A stretch of DNA of 64,000 bases from positions 62,001 through 126,000 of the forward strand of contig CANQKH010000002.1 in the NCBI GenBank assembly GCA_947624415.1. Direction: 5' to 3'. The DNA comes from an uncultured Clostridia bacterium. Its GTDB lineage: Bacteria > Bacillota > Clostridia > Christensenellales > UBA1242. The notes under the pieces are model-generated. The model had not been told where the DNA came from, did no database searches, and saw only the letters and a program-made list of their open reading frames with translations. Of the stretch, positions 35,214-44,506 are shown piece by piece; positions within the stretch are counted from its first letter, which is position 1; every line of letters starts with the position of its first letter. A program made the translations under genes and the position numbers.

Positions 35214-36867
35214 ATTCTTCCTCTGTTTCTTGAAAATTGGCATTTGCCAGTAAAAGAACTTTTTGATAAATATCATCATTTTGTTTTACTCCTTTTTGTT
35301 TTAAAATATATGCCCAATTTATACCATTTATTTCTTTTATTTTTTCATTATTTATTAAAAAATTAAAATATTTTTTTTGCTGTAATAAATCATTATTTTT
35401 ATTTTCATCGAAAATATTTATTGCCCCCTCAAATAGGAGAGAATTCGCCTGTTCACTATTTAATGAAAAACCATTTAATTTAAATACCTTTTCAAGCAAT
35501 TTTTTATTAAATCCATATCGACAATTATTTTCAATTATTCCCCATACAACTTGTTGCATAGATTCCTTATTTAAATTAATATTTTTATTTAACAAAAAAT
35601 ACCATTTTCCGCCACCTACCAATGCATCTCCAACAACTTTACCACTAAATTTACCATAATTGTTAGTTAATGTATAAAGGCTAAACTTAAAATTTTGCAG
35701 ACCCCTTTTCCAATCATCCCTTGTCTTCTCCACTTCATCAAGGCAACCCACTAAATATTCACCATCTAGGTTTGAAAGTTTTTCCTGTCTTGCAAATATT
35801 AATAAGTTGTCTGCTAAGCGACTGATTTTTTCATCACCTAAAACTTCTAGCCTCTTAATTAAGCCATTTAGCCCTTGCACTATATCCTTATTATAATCAT
35901 TCAAGTTTACTTTTAATTTATTGCTTATTAAACTTGCTTTTGAAAAATCCCCTCGTTCAAAAATCAATTTAACCGTCTTGTTGCTAATAGTAAAGTTGTC
36001 GCTTGCAAAAGATAGAATATTGATGTTTCGACTTGTTTCTTTTACTTTTCCTTCCAAAAACTTTTCAATAAGTTTATTGCAAGCACCACTTGTTTTTAAT
36101 AAGGGAAAAAGAGTTTCCCTTGTTTGAGTTGTTGATATTTTAACTAGCCCATTATAAAATTCTTGATATTCCTCATCACCGACCTGTGCATTGTCGCAAA
36201 TGATTTTAAGTTTTTCAATGTCTTGTTCAATCTTCTCTTCCCCTTTAAATTTGTCGTTTTCTAAATTTTTTAATGCAATAGTTATTAACCCACTTTGGTG
36301 ATTATCAAAATTAAAATTTTGCTTATCTTTCTTTAATAGATTTTCTAAAATGTCAGGGCTTGCACTGCTGCTTAAAGCATTTTCTAAATGTGCCTTATCA
36401 AACTTGTTAACAACCTCAATCACATCATGTGCAAATAAATCATTCTTCTTTATTAAATCATTCAATATCCCCCTGCCCAAATTATTGTCAACTTCAATAA
36501 TTTTAAGGAAAAATTTTCTATCATCTTCAAAAATTTTCTGCACGAGAGATTCTGTTATTCTCAATTTTCCCTTTTCAAAGGCATAAAAAAATATTTCTCT
36601 ATCTCTTTTATATAGATAATTAAAGATGAAATTCTCATTAAATCTTGCATCAATATAAATGGACGGTATGTCAACTATCCTTTTTAAAACATCTCCATTG
36701 TAATTTTTTGAGTTAATGTAACCTTGCAAAAATGAAGATTCTAAATATTCTTTGTCATATGTTTGATTTTCTTCATTTAAAAGAGCATTTAATTTTTTAA
36801 GGTTGCCACATTGTGCATACTTGTAAAACTTTTTCCTAAACTTTTCATTCTCTAATAACTTTGCCAT
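35212..36867 (-). CDS. Orphan helical protein, 551 aa
   Basis: I do not recognise this protein. It is soluble, Lys/Asn/Leu/Phe-rich and nearly all helical. The N-terminus (FYKYAQCGNLKKLNALLN) and several later segments have an ankyrin-like helix rhythm (LQGYINSKNY, LVQKIFEDDRKFFLKIIEV), but no canonical ankyrin consensus. There is no signal or membrane segment. The predicted promoter is TTCCAC-17-TATAAT (36903-36908 and 36880-36885); the ATG lies 12 bases after the -10, so the leader is very short, with only GGAAG as ribosome site. It is a single-gene unit. Solenoid scaffold is the best guess. Confidence 0.7.
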   Translation of the reverse strand: MAKLLENEKFRKKFYKYAQCGNLKKLNALLNEENQTYDKEYLESSFLQGYINSKNYNGDVLKRIVDIPSIYIDARFNENFIFNYLYKRDREIFFYAFEKGKLRITESLVQKIFEDDRKFFLKIIEVDNNLGRGILNDLIKKNDLFAHDVIEVVNKFDKAHLENALSSSASPDILENLLKKDKQNFNFDNHQSGLITIALKNLENDKFKGEEKIEQDIEKLKIICDNAQVGDEEYQEFYNGLVKISTTQTRETLFPLLKTSGACNKLIEKFLEGKVKETSRNINILSFASDNFTISNKTVKLIFERGDFSKASLISNKLKVNLNDYNKDIVQGLNGLIKRLEVLGDEKISRLADNLLIFARQEKLSNLDGEYLVGCLDEVEKTRDDWKRGLQNFKFSLYTLTNNYGKFSGKVVGDALVGGGKWYFLLNKNINLNKESMQQVVWGIIENNCRYGFNKKLLEKVFKLNGFSLNSEQANSLLFEGAINIFDENKNNDLLQQKKYFNFLINNEKIKEINGINWAYILKQKGVKQNDDIYQKVLLLANANFQETEEE

Positions 36868-36879
36868 ATTTTTACTTCC

Positions 36880-36908
36880 ATTATATTATATTAGTTCTCT
36901 ATGTGGAA
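36880..36908 (-). promoter_or_regulatory. Promoter of the 551-aa orphan gene
   Basis: Minus strand TTCCAC (36903-36908), a 17-base spacer, TATAAT (36880-36885); an overlapping second TATAAT at 36885-36890 could be used instead. Predicted leader is only about 5-11 bases. Confidence 0.45.
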
Positions 36909-36913
36909 GTTTA

Positions 36914-36941
36914 AAAAAATAGGGAACAACCCCTATTTCTT
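36914..36941 (-). terminator. Terminator of metG
   Basis: On the minus strand AAATAGGG-GTTGTT-CCCTATTT then a T-run, starting directly after the metG stop at 36942. Confidence 0.8.
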
Positions 36942-38513
36942 TTAACAATATTGTTGTAATTTTTCAAGTTCTGCCTTCACATCAAGTCTAGGGAATAGTA
37001 TTGCCAGTTCCCCTATCTTATTTCCAACTTTTAAACCCTCAAAATTGTCTAAGTCTTCAAATAAATCTGTATTAACTCCCAGTGCGTTTAACACCTTCTC
37101 TCCACTTTCAGTCAAAAATGGCTGAACCAAACTGCTTCCTATTCTTATAGTTTCAAGTAAATATTTCATAATTGTTTGAAGTCTTGGTCTTCCATTTTCC
37201 TCCTTTGCGACTGCAAATGGTTGAACTTTTTGAATATATGCATTTGCAAGAGAGAAAATTTCAAATATTGACGTAACCGCCTTTGTTAAATCAAGTTCCT
37301 CCATATATTGCAAAACATTTTTTACTTCACTTAAAACATTTGACTTAAAGTCCTCATCATCTTGTGTAACTTCGTCTGCTTGTTTTATTTCTCCCTCAAA
37401 ATACTTTCTTACCATACTGAAAGTGCGTGAGACAAGGTTTCCAAAATTATTTGAAAGATCAGCATTGATTCTTGTTAAAAATGCCTCAGATGTGTAATTT
37501 CCATCACTGCCAAATGGTATTTCCCTACATAACATATATCGAACCGCGTCAGCGGAGTATAATGGAACAAGAACGCGTGGGTCTACACACTCCTTTACGT
37601 CGCTCGCCTTACTTTTTGAAAGTTTATCCCCGCCGAACATTATCCATCCATGTGCAAAAATCCTCTTTGGCAATGGCAAGTCAAGTGCCATTAAAATTGC
37701 TGGCCATATTATTGAATGAAAACGAACAATTTCCTTCCCTATTAGGTGAACATCGGCTGGCCAATATTTCTTATACAACTGATAATTCTCTGAGCCATAT
37801 CCAAGTGCCGAAATATAATTTGAAAGTGCATCAATCCACACATAAATTGTATGCTTTGGGTCAAATTCAACAGGTATCCCCCATTTTACAGATGTTCTTG
37901 ACACGCAAAGATCACTTAGCCCTGGCTTTATAAAGTTGTTTACCATTTCATTGACTCTACTTTGAGGTTGTAAAAATTCTTTATTCTTTGTGTATAAGTC
38001 TATAAGTTTGTCTCCAAACTGAGAAAGTTTGAAAAAGTATGCCTCCTCTTCTTGAAACTCAACCTCCCTTCCACAATCAGGGCATTTCCCATCAACAAGT
38101 TGGCTCTCTGTCCAAAATGATTCGCAAGGAAGGCAATACCATCCTTTATATGAACCTTTATAAATATATCCTCTATTATAAAGTTCTGTGAAAACTTTTT
38201 GTGCTGTCCTTTCATGAAAATCATCAGTCGTTCTTATAAATTTGTCATATTCTATATGAAGCATTTTCCACAATGACTGAGTATCCTCAATTATTTCATC
38301 AAGATATTCTTTCTCGCTTTTTCCTACTTGGCGTGCCGCCTTTGAAATTTTGGAACCATGTTCGTCTGTTCCCGTCAAATAAAAAACATCCTTCCCTAAT
38401 TTCTTATTAAATCTCGCAATCACGTCGCCGGCAATCGTTGTGTAAGCATTGCCTAGTGTCATTTTACTACTTGGATAATATATAGGTGTTGTAATATAAA
38501 ACTTTTCTTTCAT
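36942..38513 (-). CDS. metG: Methionyl-tRNA synthetase, 523 aa
   Basis: Class I enzyme that charges tRNA-Met. N-terminal TTPIYYPSSKMTLGNAYTT carries the signature, but the usual HIGH tetrapeptide reads TLGN (residues 19-22). There is a zinc knuckle CLPCESF...KCPDCGRE, a KLSKSKAS catalytic loop matching KMSKS, and the helical anticodon domain. Length matches the short form without the C-terminal EMAP-like tRNA-binding domain. TTGACA-18-TATAAT promoter and GGAG ribosome site are present. A single-gene unit with its own terminator. I see no riboswitch in the short leader. Confidence 0.94.
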   Translation of the reverse strand: MKEKFYITTPIYYPSSKMTLGNAYTTIAGDVIARFNKKLGKDVFYLTGTDEHGSKISKAARQVGKSEKEYLDEIIEDTQSLWKMLHIEYDKFIRTTDDFHERTAQKVFTELYNRGYIYKGSYKGWYCLPCESFWTESQLVDGKCPDCGREVEFQEEEAYFFKLSQFGDKLIDLYTKNKEFLQPQSRVNEMVNNFIKPGLSDLCVSRTSVKWGIPVEFDPKHTIYVWIDALSNYISALGYGSENYQLYKKYWPADVHLIGKEIVRFHSIIWPAILMALDLPLPKRIFAHGWIMFGGDKLSKSKASDVKECVDPRVLVPLYSADAVRYMLCREIPFGSDGNYTSEAFLTRINADLSNNFGNLVSRTFSMVRKYFEGEIKQADEVTQDDEDFKSNVLSEVKNVLQYMEELDLTKAVTSIFEIFSLANAYIQKVQPFAVAKEENGRPRLQTIMKYLLETIRIGSSLVQPFLTESGEKVLNALGVNTDLFEDLDNFEGLKVGNKIGELAILFPRLDVKAELEKLQQYC

Positions 38514-38532
38514 AAATTCTCCTTACCGCAAA

Positions 38533-38562
38533 ATTATACCAAACTTGTTGTTTGCTTGTCAA
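38533..38562 (-). promoter_or_regulatory. Promoter of metG
   Basis: Minus strand TTGACA (38557-38562), an 18-base spacer, TATAAT (38533-38538). The leader is about 15 bases. Confidence 0.8.
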
Positions 38563-38669
38563 CCTTTTTAATTTCCATTTATAATTGTTACACCATAATT
38601 TTACAAAACTCGACATTATTTCTTATATTACCCTTTTGCCCCCTTAAATAAAGGTGATAAAATCTTTTT

Positions 38670-38852
38670 GTGAAGAATAAAATCTTTTTTATTATTGGAC
38701 TTATTCTGCTTATAGGCGTTATTTGGGCCACCACTATGCTTGGAATTAAAGAATCTAAAAAATTTCAAGATGAAAAGGAGGGGCAAGCCTTTATATTTGT
38801 TATAACTAAAAACAAACAAAATTCTTGCAAAAAAGACAACTTTATGCTATAA
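38670..38852 (+). CDS. Possible small single-pass membrane protein, 60 aa
   Basis: GTG start at 38670 with AAGGTG at 38651-38656, a rather long spacing. Encodes MKNK then a clean hydrophobic helix (about 5-24, FFIIGLILLIGVIWATTML) and a charged tail. Its last codons overlap the promoter of the next gene, and no other evidence of expression is visible. The basic N-terminus plus helix is what a real small membrane protein would look like, but chance is possible in AT-rich DNA. Confidence 0.35.
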   Translation: MKNKIFFIIGLILLIGVIWATTMLGIKESKKFQDEKEGQAFIFVITKNKQNSCKKDNFML

Positions 38853-38853
38853 T
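38825..38853 (+). promoter_or_regulatory. Promoter of the MBL hydrolase, placing transcription start at the ATG
   Basis: TTGCAA (38825-38830), a 17-base spacer, TATAAT (38848-38853) with an extended TATGC. The expected start of transcription, 6-7 bases after the -10, falls on the ATG at 38860. Confidence 0.65.
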
Positions 38854-38859
38854 TTTTTC

Positions 38860-39642
38860 ATGCGAGTAATTAATTTAGCCTCAGGTAGTGATGGAAATAT
38901 TACATATATCGAAATGGGCGATAAAAAAGTTTTATTGGATTTGGGCTTAACCTGTGCACGTGCAATCGAAAAACTTCAAAAAATTGGAATTAAGCCAAAT
39001 GAAATAAACGCAATTATTATTAGTCATGAACACAGCGACCATATTAAAGGTGTGGATGTTTTTTCGTCAAAATTTAATATCCCTGTTTATGCCCATCAAA
39101 GTGTATGGCTGGGACTTGACGAAAAACTTAAAAAGGTTTCAAATAATAATAGAATTTCCTTTGATGATGACTTTTCATTGGGTGGCGGATCTGTTTGTCC
39201 ATTTGAAGTTCCACATGACGTAAAGTGCTTCGGTTTTAAATTTCAAGAAAATAACAGCAAACTTGGTGTAGTAACCGACCTTGGCCATCTTAACGATTCT
39301 ATTCTTTCTTCAATAAGAGGCTGTCAACTTGTTTATATTGAAGCAAACTATGATAAAAAAATGCTTATGCAGGGAACTAAATATCCCCTTTCCTTAAAAT
39401 TGAGAATTGATGGCCCTAATGGTCATCTCTCAAACATTGATAGTGCTGAAGCGGTTAAATTTTTGTCCCTTACTGGAACAAGGCAAATTGTCCTATCCCA
39501 CCTAAGTCAAGAAAATAACTCCCCTTTGCTTGCATATAATACTATATGTGATGAAATCAAAAAGGAAGGATTACAAGAGGGCGAAGATTTAAAAATTGAC
39601 GTCGCCACTCAAAATATCGGTGCTTTCTTCAAATTAAAGTAA
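38860..39642 (+). CDS. MBL-fold metallo-hydrolase, YycJ/WalJ-like, 260 aa
   Basis: Metallo-beta-lactamase-fold enzyme of the YycJ group, related to 5'-3' exonuclease-type proteins. N-terminal LASGSDGNITYIE is the typical opening strand of the group, and the metal motif HEHSDH is at 56-61. Further conserved points are DLGHLN and the C-terminal SHLSQENNSP. Length fits. No ribosome site precedes the ATG, and the -10 ends 6 bases before it, so the mRNA is probably leaderless. In Bacillus the homologue accompanies the WalKR genes, but no such genes are here. Confidence 0.85.
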   Translation: MRVINLASGSDGNITYIEMGDKKVLLDLGLTCARAIEKLQKIGIKPNEINAIIISHEHSDHIKGVDVFSSKFNIPVYAHQSVWLGLDEKLKKVSNNNRISFDDDFSLGGGSVCPFEVPHDVKCFGFKFQENNSKLGVVTDLGHLNDSILSSIRGCQLVYIEANYDKKMLMQGTKYPLSLKLRIDGPNGHLSNIDSAEAVKFLSLTGTRQIVLSHLSQENNSPLLAYNTICDEIKKEGLQEGEDLKIDVATQNIGAFFKLK

Positions 39643-39672
39643 AAAAAATATAAAGTTTTTTGTAAATAGGTA

Positions 39673-39701
39673 TTGATATTTTATATTAAATATGCTAAAA
39701 T
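39673..39701 (+). promoter_or_regulatory. Promoter of the 592-aa orphan gene
   Basis: TTGATA (39673-39678), a 17-base spacer, TAAAAT (39696-39701) with extended TATGC; followed by GGAGGA and ATG 39725. Confidence 0.7.
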
Positions 39702-39724
39702 ATATGTAAACATGGAGGAATAAT

Positions 39725-41503
39725 ATGGAAAAACTTATTAACATATTGCCTAATTTAATAACAGACAAAAATAGCAAATGGTTGAAAGACGCAACACCAA
39801 ACCCAGATTCTTTAACTAAGGATTTGCTTGAAAATTACAACAAGGACATCAACATACTTTCTACTATGCACGCATCAGAGAAGTTTGAAGACTTGCCTTA
39901 TCCTATCAGCGAAGATGCTTCTTACAGAGGAATTATTTCTGCTGTTGCTGCTTCTTCTATGCCTGACAAAGACAAGTTGGTTGAACTTTTCTCTACAGTG
40001 GGCAAAAACTATGATACAGATGGGTTGAGTGCATTTGCAACTATTTGGATTACAGCAATGCTTAACAATCTTAACAATATGGAAGGCAATCAAAACAGTT
40101 TAAGACACTTATTTTTGGCAGCAGGCAATACATTGCAAAATTATGATTTAAAAATAAGCGATGTTCACAATGAGGTTTTGCATTTTATGGAAAAGAATCC
40201 TGAAGTTGCCAGTGCTTTCTCAGATTTTATTGCCTGTGCATATATGCTTAACCCACAAGTTCAAGATTCATCAAATTGGTTTAACTTCTCAACTCTTCAA
40301 CCTATTGAAACTACACCTGATATGCAAGTTAACTCAGATGAAAATCTTTTTGAAGCGTTAAAATCTGCACGAAACTACCTCGCTTGCATTGACTACATTA
40401 AAAACACCTATCTTAATGATAAAAACACAGAAAGTGATGGCTACTGCGAAAATGAAATGGAAAGAGACTATAAAGCGCATCTTATAATTGCAAAATTGGC
40501 AAGTGAACTTTATGGCGGCGATCCTGAATTTGATTATGACAACACTATTGGATATAATATTGTTTCTCAAGTCATCACCCTTCAAGAACAAATGAAAAAT
40601 GACGAACATATGCTTGCTATATTGTCAAATCATGTAAATATGCTTGAAGATGCTGCCGGAAGAATAGAAGATAAAATTATGGGAAGAAGCGATGAAACAA
40701 CTTCTGCTAGATTTGGAGACATGAAAAAATATATCGCTAATAACTTTAATGCATTTAATCTTCTTGCTAAAAGTGGCTCTGCTAAATATAATTCAAACAT
40801 TCTTGTGCTTGCAAGACTTAGAGATACTGTCGAAAATGCTTCAAGACGTGCAACCGCTCGCGAAATTGACAGACTTCAAGAATTAGCAGATGATGTTAAC
40901 GTAAAACTTACACCAATTGATAGAAAATTACATGTTGCAGAGTTCAATGCTCAAGTTTTGAGTGAAATTGACAAAGTTACATTAGAAACTTACAAAAAAT
41001 ACAACCATACTCAACAACTTATTAAACTTCTTGCCTCTATAAAGAGAAAACAAGGTTCATCTCTTGATATTGATGGTTTAGATTTAAAATCAACTGCTAA
41101 AAAATCTGCACTTGTTACACCTTGGCAAGAATCTGTTATGAGACAATTCTATGATACAGTTAAAACAGACCCTATTCTTAAACCTACTGCTGGAATTTAT
41201 CGTTTGAAGCCACCTTCAGTAATACTAGACGATATAAGACAAAGACTTGCTTTAGATCCAGACAAATATCCAGAACTTGCTTCACTTTTTGATGTGTTAA
41301 GACAACCTTCTAAGAACTTAATGTTAAGAGATAAGGCAGAAGATTTATACTATGGTGATTATGGCGAAACCAAGCCAGAAAACAAAGAACTTTATACTAC
41401 TTTAACTGATAGAGGAGCAACTAGAGAAGAAAAGGCAAAAGCAGTAAATGAAGCAAACACAATTACTCAAACAGAAAAAGATTCAATTAATGATTTATTA
41501 TAG
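39725..41503 (+). CDS. Orphan helical protein, 592 aa
   Basis: Unrecognised. Soluble, acidic and predominantly helical with no signal peptide. Repeated Ala/Ser/Leu helices occur in the first 300 residues (GIISAVAASSMPDKDKLV, LNNLNNMEGNQNSLRHLF), a charged coiled-coil-like region at about 360-470 (RRATAREIDRLQELADDVNV, VLSEIDKVTLETYKKYNH), and a Pro-containing end. Good promoter and GGAGGA ribosome site indicate real, probably substantial expression. It is a single-gene unit with its own terminator. It has no obvious enzyme motif. Confidence 0.72.
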   Translation: MEKLINILPNLITDKNSKWLKDATPNPDSLTKDLLENYNKDINILSTMHASEKFEDLPYPISEDASYRGIISAVAASSMPDKDKLVELFSTVGKNYDTDGLSAFATIWITAMLNNLNNMEGNQNSLRHLFLAAGNTLQNYDLKISDVHNEVLHFMEKNPEVASAFSDFIACAYMLNPQVQDSSNWFNFSTLQPIETTPDMQVNSDENLFEALKSARNYLACIDYIKNTYLNDKNTESDGYCENEMERDYKAHLIIAKLASELYGGDPEFDYDNTIGYNIVSQVITLQEQMKNDEHMLAILSNHVNMLEDAAGRIEDKIMGRSDETTSARFGDMKKYIANNFNAFNLLAKSGSAKYNSNILVLARLRDTVENASRRATAREIDRLQELADDVNVKLTPIDRKLHVAEFNAQVLSEIDKVTLETYKKYNHTQQLIKLLASIKRKQGSSLDIDGLDLKSTAKKSALVTPWQESVMRQFYDTVKTDPILKPTAGIYRLKPPSVILDDIRQRLALDPDKYPELASLFDVLRQPSKNLMLRDKAEDLYYGDYGETKPENKELYTTLTDRGATREEKAKAVNEANTITQTEKDSINDLL

Positions 41504-41535
41504 AAACTATATCGCATATTAATTCTTGTGCGGAT

Positions 41536-41585
41536 AAAAAAGGCTTCCTTTATTGGGATAAAAACCATAAAGGAAGTCTTTTTTT
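41536..41585 (+). terminator. Terminator of the 592-aa gene
   Basis: A-run, GGCTTCCTTTATTGG, loop, CCATAAAGGAAGTC and T-run. It lies in the 133-base gap before the convergent uvrA stop. Confidence 0.85.
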
Positions 41586-41636
41586 ATATATTTCAATTAT
41601 TAAACCTATATTAAAAGAGATTTTTTAAAGATATAT

Positions 41637-44471
41637 TCAATTATTTAATACCTTCTTTAAATATTTGCCAGTATATGAATTGGCACATTTGGCAACTTCC
41701 TCTGGAGTTCCCTGTGCCACTATATTTCCTCCTGCATTTCCACCTTCAGGCCCTAAGTCTATAATATTGTCTGCACTTTTTATAACATCAAGATTGTGTT
41801 CGATTACCACTACTGTATTGCCATTTTCAACCAATCTATTTAGTATATCTATAAGTTTTCTAACGTCGTATAAATGCAGCCCCGTTGTTGGTTCATCGAG
41901 AAGATATATTGTTTTTCCAGTTGATTTTTTAGAAAGTTCTGTGGCAAGCTTAACCCTTTGTGCCTCACCTCCTGATAGTGTTGTCGCAGGCTGACCAAGC
42001 TTAATGTAATCTAGCCCCACATCGTGCAATGCCTTAACCTTGTTGTATATAGATGGAATATTTTCAAAGAATTTAAGTGCTTCTTCAACTGTCATGTCCA
42101 ATATGTCCGCAATTGATTTGCCCTTGTATTTTACTTCCAATGTTTCTCTGTTGTATCTCTTTCCCTTGCATACTTCACATGGAACTACAATATCTGGCAA
42201 AAAATACATCTCAATTTCCTTAACTCCTGCACCTTCACAAGCATCACATCTTCCACCTTTAACATTAAAACTAAATCGTCCAGAAGTGTATCCCCTTGCC
42301 TTTGCATCCTGTGTTGAGGCAAATAAATCTCTTATATATGAAAATAATCCAACATAAGTTGCAGGGTTTGAACGTGGTGTTCGTCCTATTGGAGATTGGT
42401 CTATATTTATAACCTTATCAAGCAAATTTATATTTTCTATTTTATCAAAGTTTCCAAGCTCCAATCTGCTGTTATTTAACTCGTTCGACAATTTTGGATA
42501 AATAATTTCATTCAAAAGTGATGATTTTCCACTTCCTGAAACTCCTGTGATGCAATTAAATACACCCAGCGGAATCTTTACATCAATGGATTTTAAATTA
42601 TTTTCACGTGCTCCCTTTACAATAAGATATTTGTCGCTCTTCCTCCTCTCTTTTGGAACTTCTATCTTTTCCTCTCCACGTAAAAATTTTGCAGTTATAG
42701 AATTTGATTTTTCAACTATGTCCTCCAGCGTCCCATTGCCAACAATTTCACCTCCGTGAACTCCCGCAAATGGTCCTACATCAACAATCCAATCCGCCGT
42801 TCTTATAGTGTCTTCATCATGCTCAACAACAATTAAGGTGTTCCCCAAATCCCTAAGATGTTGTAATGTCTTTATAAGCCTGTCATTATCACGTTGATGA
42901 AGTCCTATTGAAGGTTCATCTAATATATAAATTACTCCTGAAAGACCACTGCCAATTTGTGTTGCAAGTCTTATCCTTTGCGCTTCTCCTCCAGAAAGCG
43001 TTTCTGCCGAGCGAGAAAGTGATAAATATTCAAGCCCTACATCTTGAAGAAATTGAAGTCTTGCTTTTATTTCTTTCAAAATACTCTCAGCAATCTCACC
43101 CTTTTCCTTTGACAGTTTTAATTTATCAAAATATAAATTTAACTCCCCAACCGACATCTCGCATATTTCTGCTATGTTTTTCTCATTGATTTTTACAGAC
43201 AATGCACTTTCGTTTAATCTTTGCCCTTTGCACTTTGGACAGGTCATTTCATGGACAAATTTTCCTATTTCAAATCTAACAAATTCACTCTTTGCTTCCG
43301 CCAATCTTCTTTTTAAATTATTTATTATTCCCTCAAAAGATAATGCCCTTTTGCCATTAAAATGCTCAAAAGTTTTATTTTTTGCATCATTTTCATATAA
43401 ATCTAACCTTTCCCCGTCATTTCCATATAATAAAATATTAATTTTCTTTTTTGGTAAATCTTTTAATGGAGTGTCCAAATCAATATCATATTTCTTGGCA
43501 ACTGCACGCAAATATCTTTCAGCAAGACCACCATTGTCCATTCTCCAGCCCGTTAAATTAAAAGCCCCTTGACTGATTGACAAATGTTTATCTCTTAAAA
43601 CTAAATCCTCATCTATATCTTCATATATTCCAAGCCCACTACACATAGGACACGCACCATATGGTGCATTGAAAGAAAAAAGTCTTGGAGTCATCTCTTC
43701 CAAAGTCCAGCCACATGTTGGACAAGCATAGTTTGTGCTAAATAAGTTTTCCACATCATCGCACTCAACAACCACTAATCCCTCTGCTAGTTTAACTGCC
43801 GTTTCTATTGAGTCCGTTAATCTTGAAGTTATTCCTTCTTTTAAAATAATCCTATCAATAACAACACTTATATTATGTTTTAAATTCTTGTCTAAATTTA
43901 TTTCCTCATCAAGCGAATAGATGCTCCCGTCGACCTTAACTCTTACAAATCCTGATTTCTTATAACCCTCAAGATTTTTTACAAATGCACCCTTTTGACC
44001 ACGTATGGTTGGGGCTAATATTGTAAGTTTGCTGCCTTGCTTATATGCCTCAACAGCGTCAACTATTTGATCAACCGTTTGCTGCTGGATAGGCTTATTA
44101 CAATGTGGACAATATGGCGTGCCAACCCTGGCAAACAACAACCTTAAATAATCATAGATTTCTGTAACTGTTCCAACGGTGGAACGTGGATTGTGGTTCG
44201 TGGTTTTTTGATCGATAGAAATTGCCGGACTTAATCCATCAATTGATTCGACCTCGGGCTTTTGGGCTTGTCCTAAAAATTGTCTTGCATACGAAGAGAG
44301 GCTTTCTATATATCTCCTCTGTCCCTCAGCAAAAATTGTGCCAAATGCTAAACTTGATTTTCCAGAACCGCTTACACCAGTAAATACAACAAGTTTATTC
44401 TTTGGAATTTCCAAATTAACTGACTTTAAATTGTTTTCTTTTGCACCTTTTATTATAATTGAATTTTTCAT
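41637..44471 (-). CDS. uvrA: Excinuclease ABC subunit A, 944 aa
   Basis: Damage-recognition ATPase of nucleotide excision repair. Two ABC halves: Walker A GVSGSGKSS near the N-terminus and again GVSGSGKSSLLNE in the second half; two LSGGEAQR signatures with DEPSIGLHQRD and DEPTTGLHLYD. Zinc modules include CPTCGWTL...CPMCSGLG and CDACEGAG...CEVCKGKRYN. The start is ATG 44471 (MKNSIIIKGAKENNLK); a longer frame to 44516 reads through the promoter and is rejected. There is no ribosome site, and TATAAT lies 6 bases before the ATG, so the mRNA appears leaderless. uvrB lies 1.9 kb upstream on the same strand but has its own promoter. Confidence 0.97.
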   Translation of the reverse strand: MKNSIIIKGAKENNLKSVNLEIPKNKLVVFTGVSGSGKSSLAFGTIFAEGQRRYIESLSSYARQFLGQAQKPEVESIDGLSPAISIDQKTTNHNPRSTVGTVTEIYDYLRLLFARVGTPYCPHCNKPIQQQTVDQIVDAVEAYKQGSKLTILAPTIRGQKGAFVKNLEGYKKSGFVRVKVDGSIYSLDEEINLDKNLKHNISVVIDRIILKEGITSRLTDSIETAVKLAEGLVVVECDDVENLFSTNYACPTCGWTLEEMTPRLFSFNAPYGACPMCSGLGIYEDIDEDLVLRDKHLSISQGAFNLTGWRMDNGGLAERYLRAVAKKYDIDLDTPLKDLPKKKINILLYGNDGERLDLYENDAKNKTFEHFNGKRALSFEGIINNLKRRLAEAKSEFVRFEIGKFVHEMTCPKCKGQRLNESALSVKINEKNIAEICEMSVGELNLYFDKLKLSKEKGEIAESILKEIKARLQFLQDVGLEYLSLSRSAETLSGGEAQRIRLATQIGSGLSGVIYILDEPSIGLHQRDNDRLIKTLQHLRDLGNTLIVVEHDEDTIRTADWIVDVGPFAGVHGGEIVGNGTLEDIVEKSNSITAKFLRGEEKIEVPKERRKSDKYLIVKGARENNLKSIDVKIPLGVFNCITGVSGSGKSSLLNEIIYPKLSNELNNSRLELGNFDKIENINLLDKVINIDQSPIGRTPRSNPATYVGLFSYIRDLFASTQDAKARGYTSGRFSFNVKGGRCDACEGAGVKEIEMYFLPDIVVPCEVCKGKRYNRETLEVKYKGKSIADILDMTVEEALKFFENIPSIYNKVKALHDVGLDYIKLGQPATTLSGGEAQRVKLATELSKKSTGKTIYLLDEPTTGLHLYDVRKLIDILNRLVENGNTVVVIEHNLDVIKSADNIIDLGPEGGNAGGNIVAQGTPEEVAKCANSYTGKYLKKVLNN

Positions 44472-44477
44472 GCAAGT

Positions 44478-44506
44478 ATTATAACACTCACAAATAAAAT
44501 TAGCAA
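44478..44506 (-). promoter_or_regulatory. Promoter of uvrA, transcription start at the ATG
   Basis: Minus strand TTGCTA (44501-44506), a 17-base spacer, TATAAT (44478-44483). Six bases separate the -10 from ATG 44471. Confidence 0.65.
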
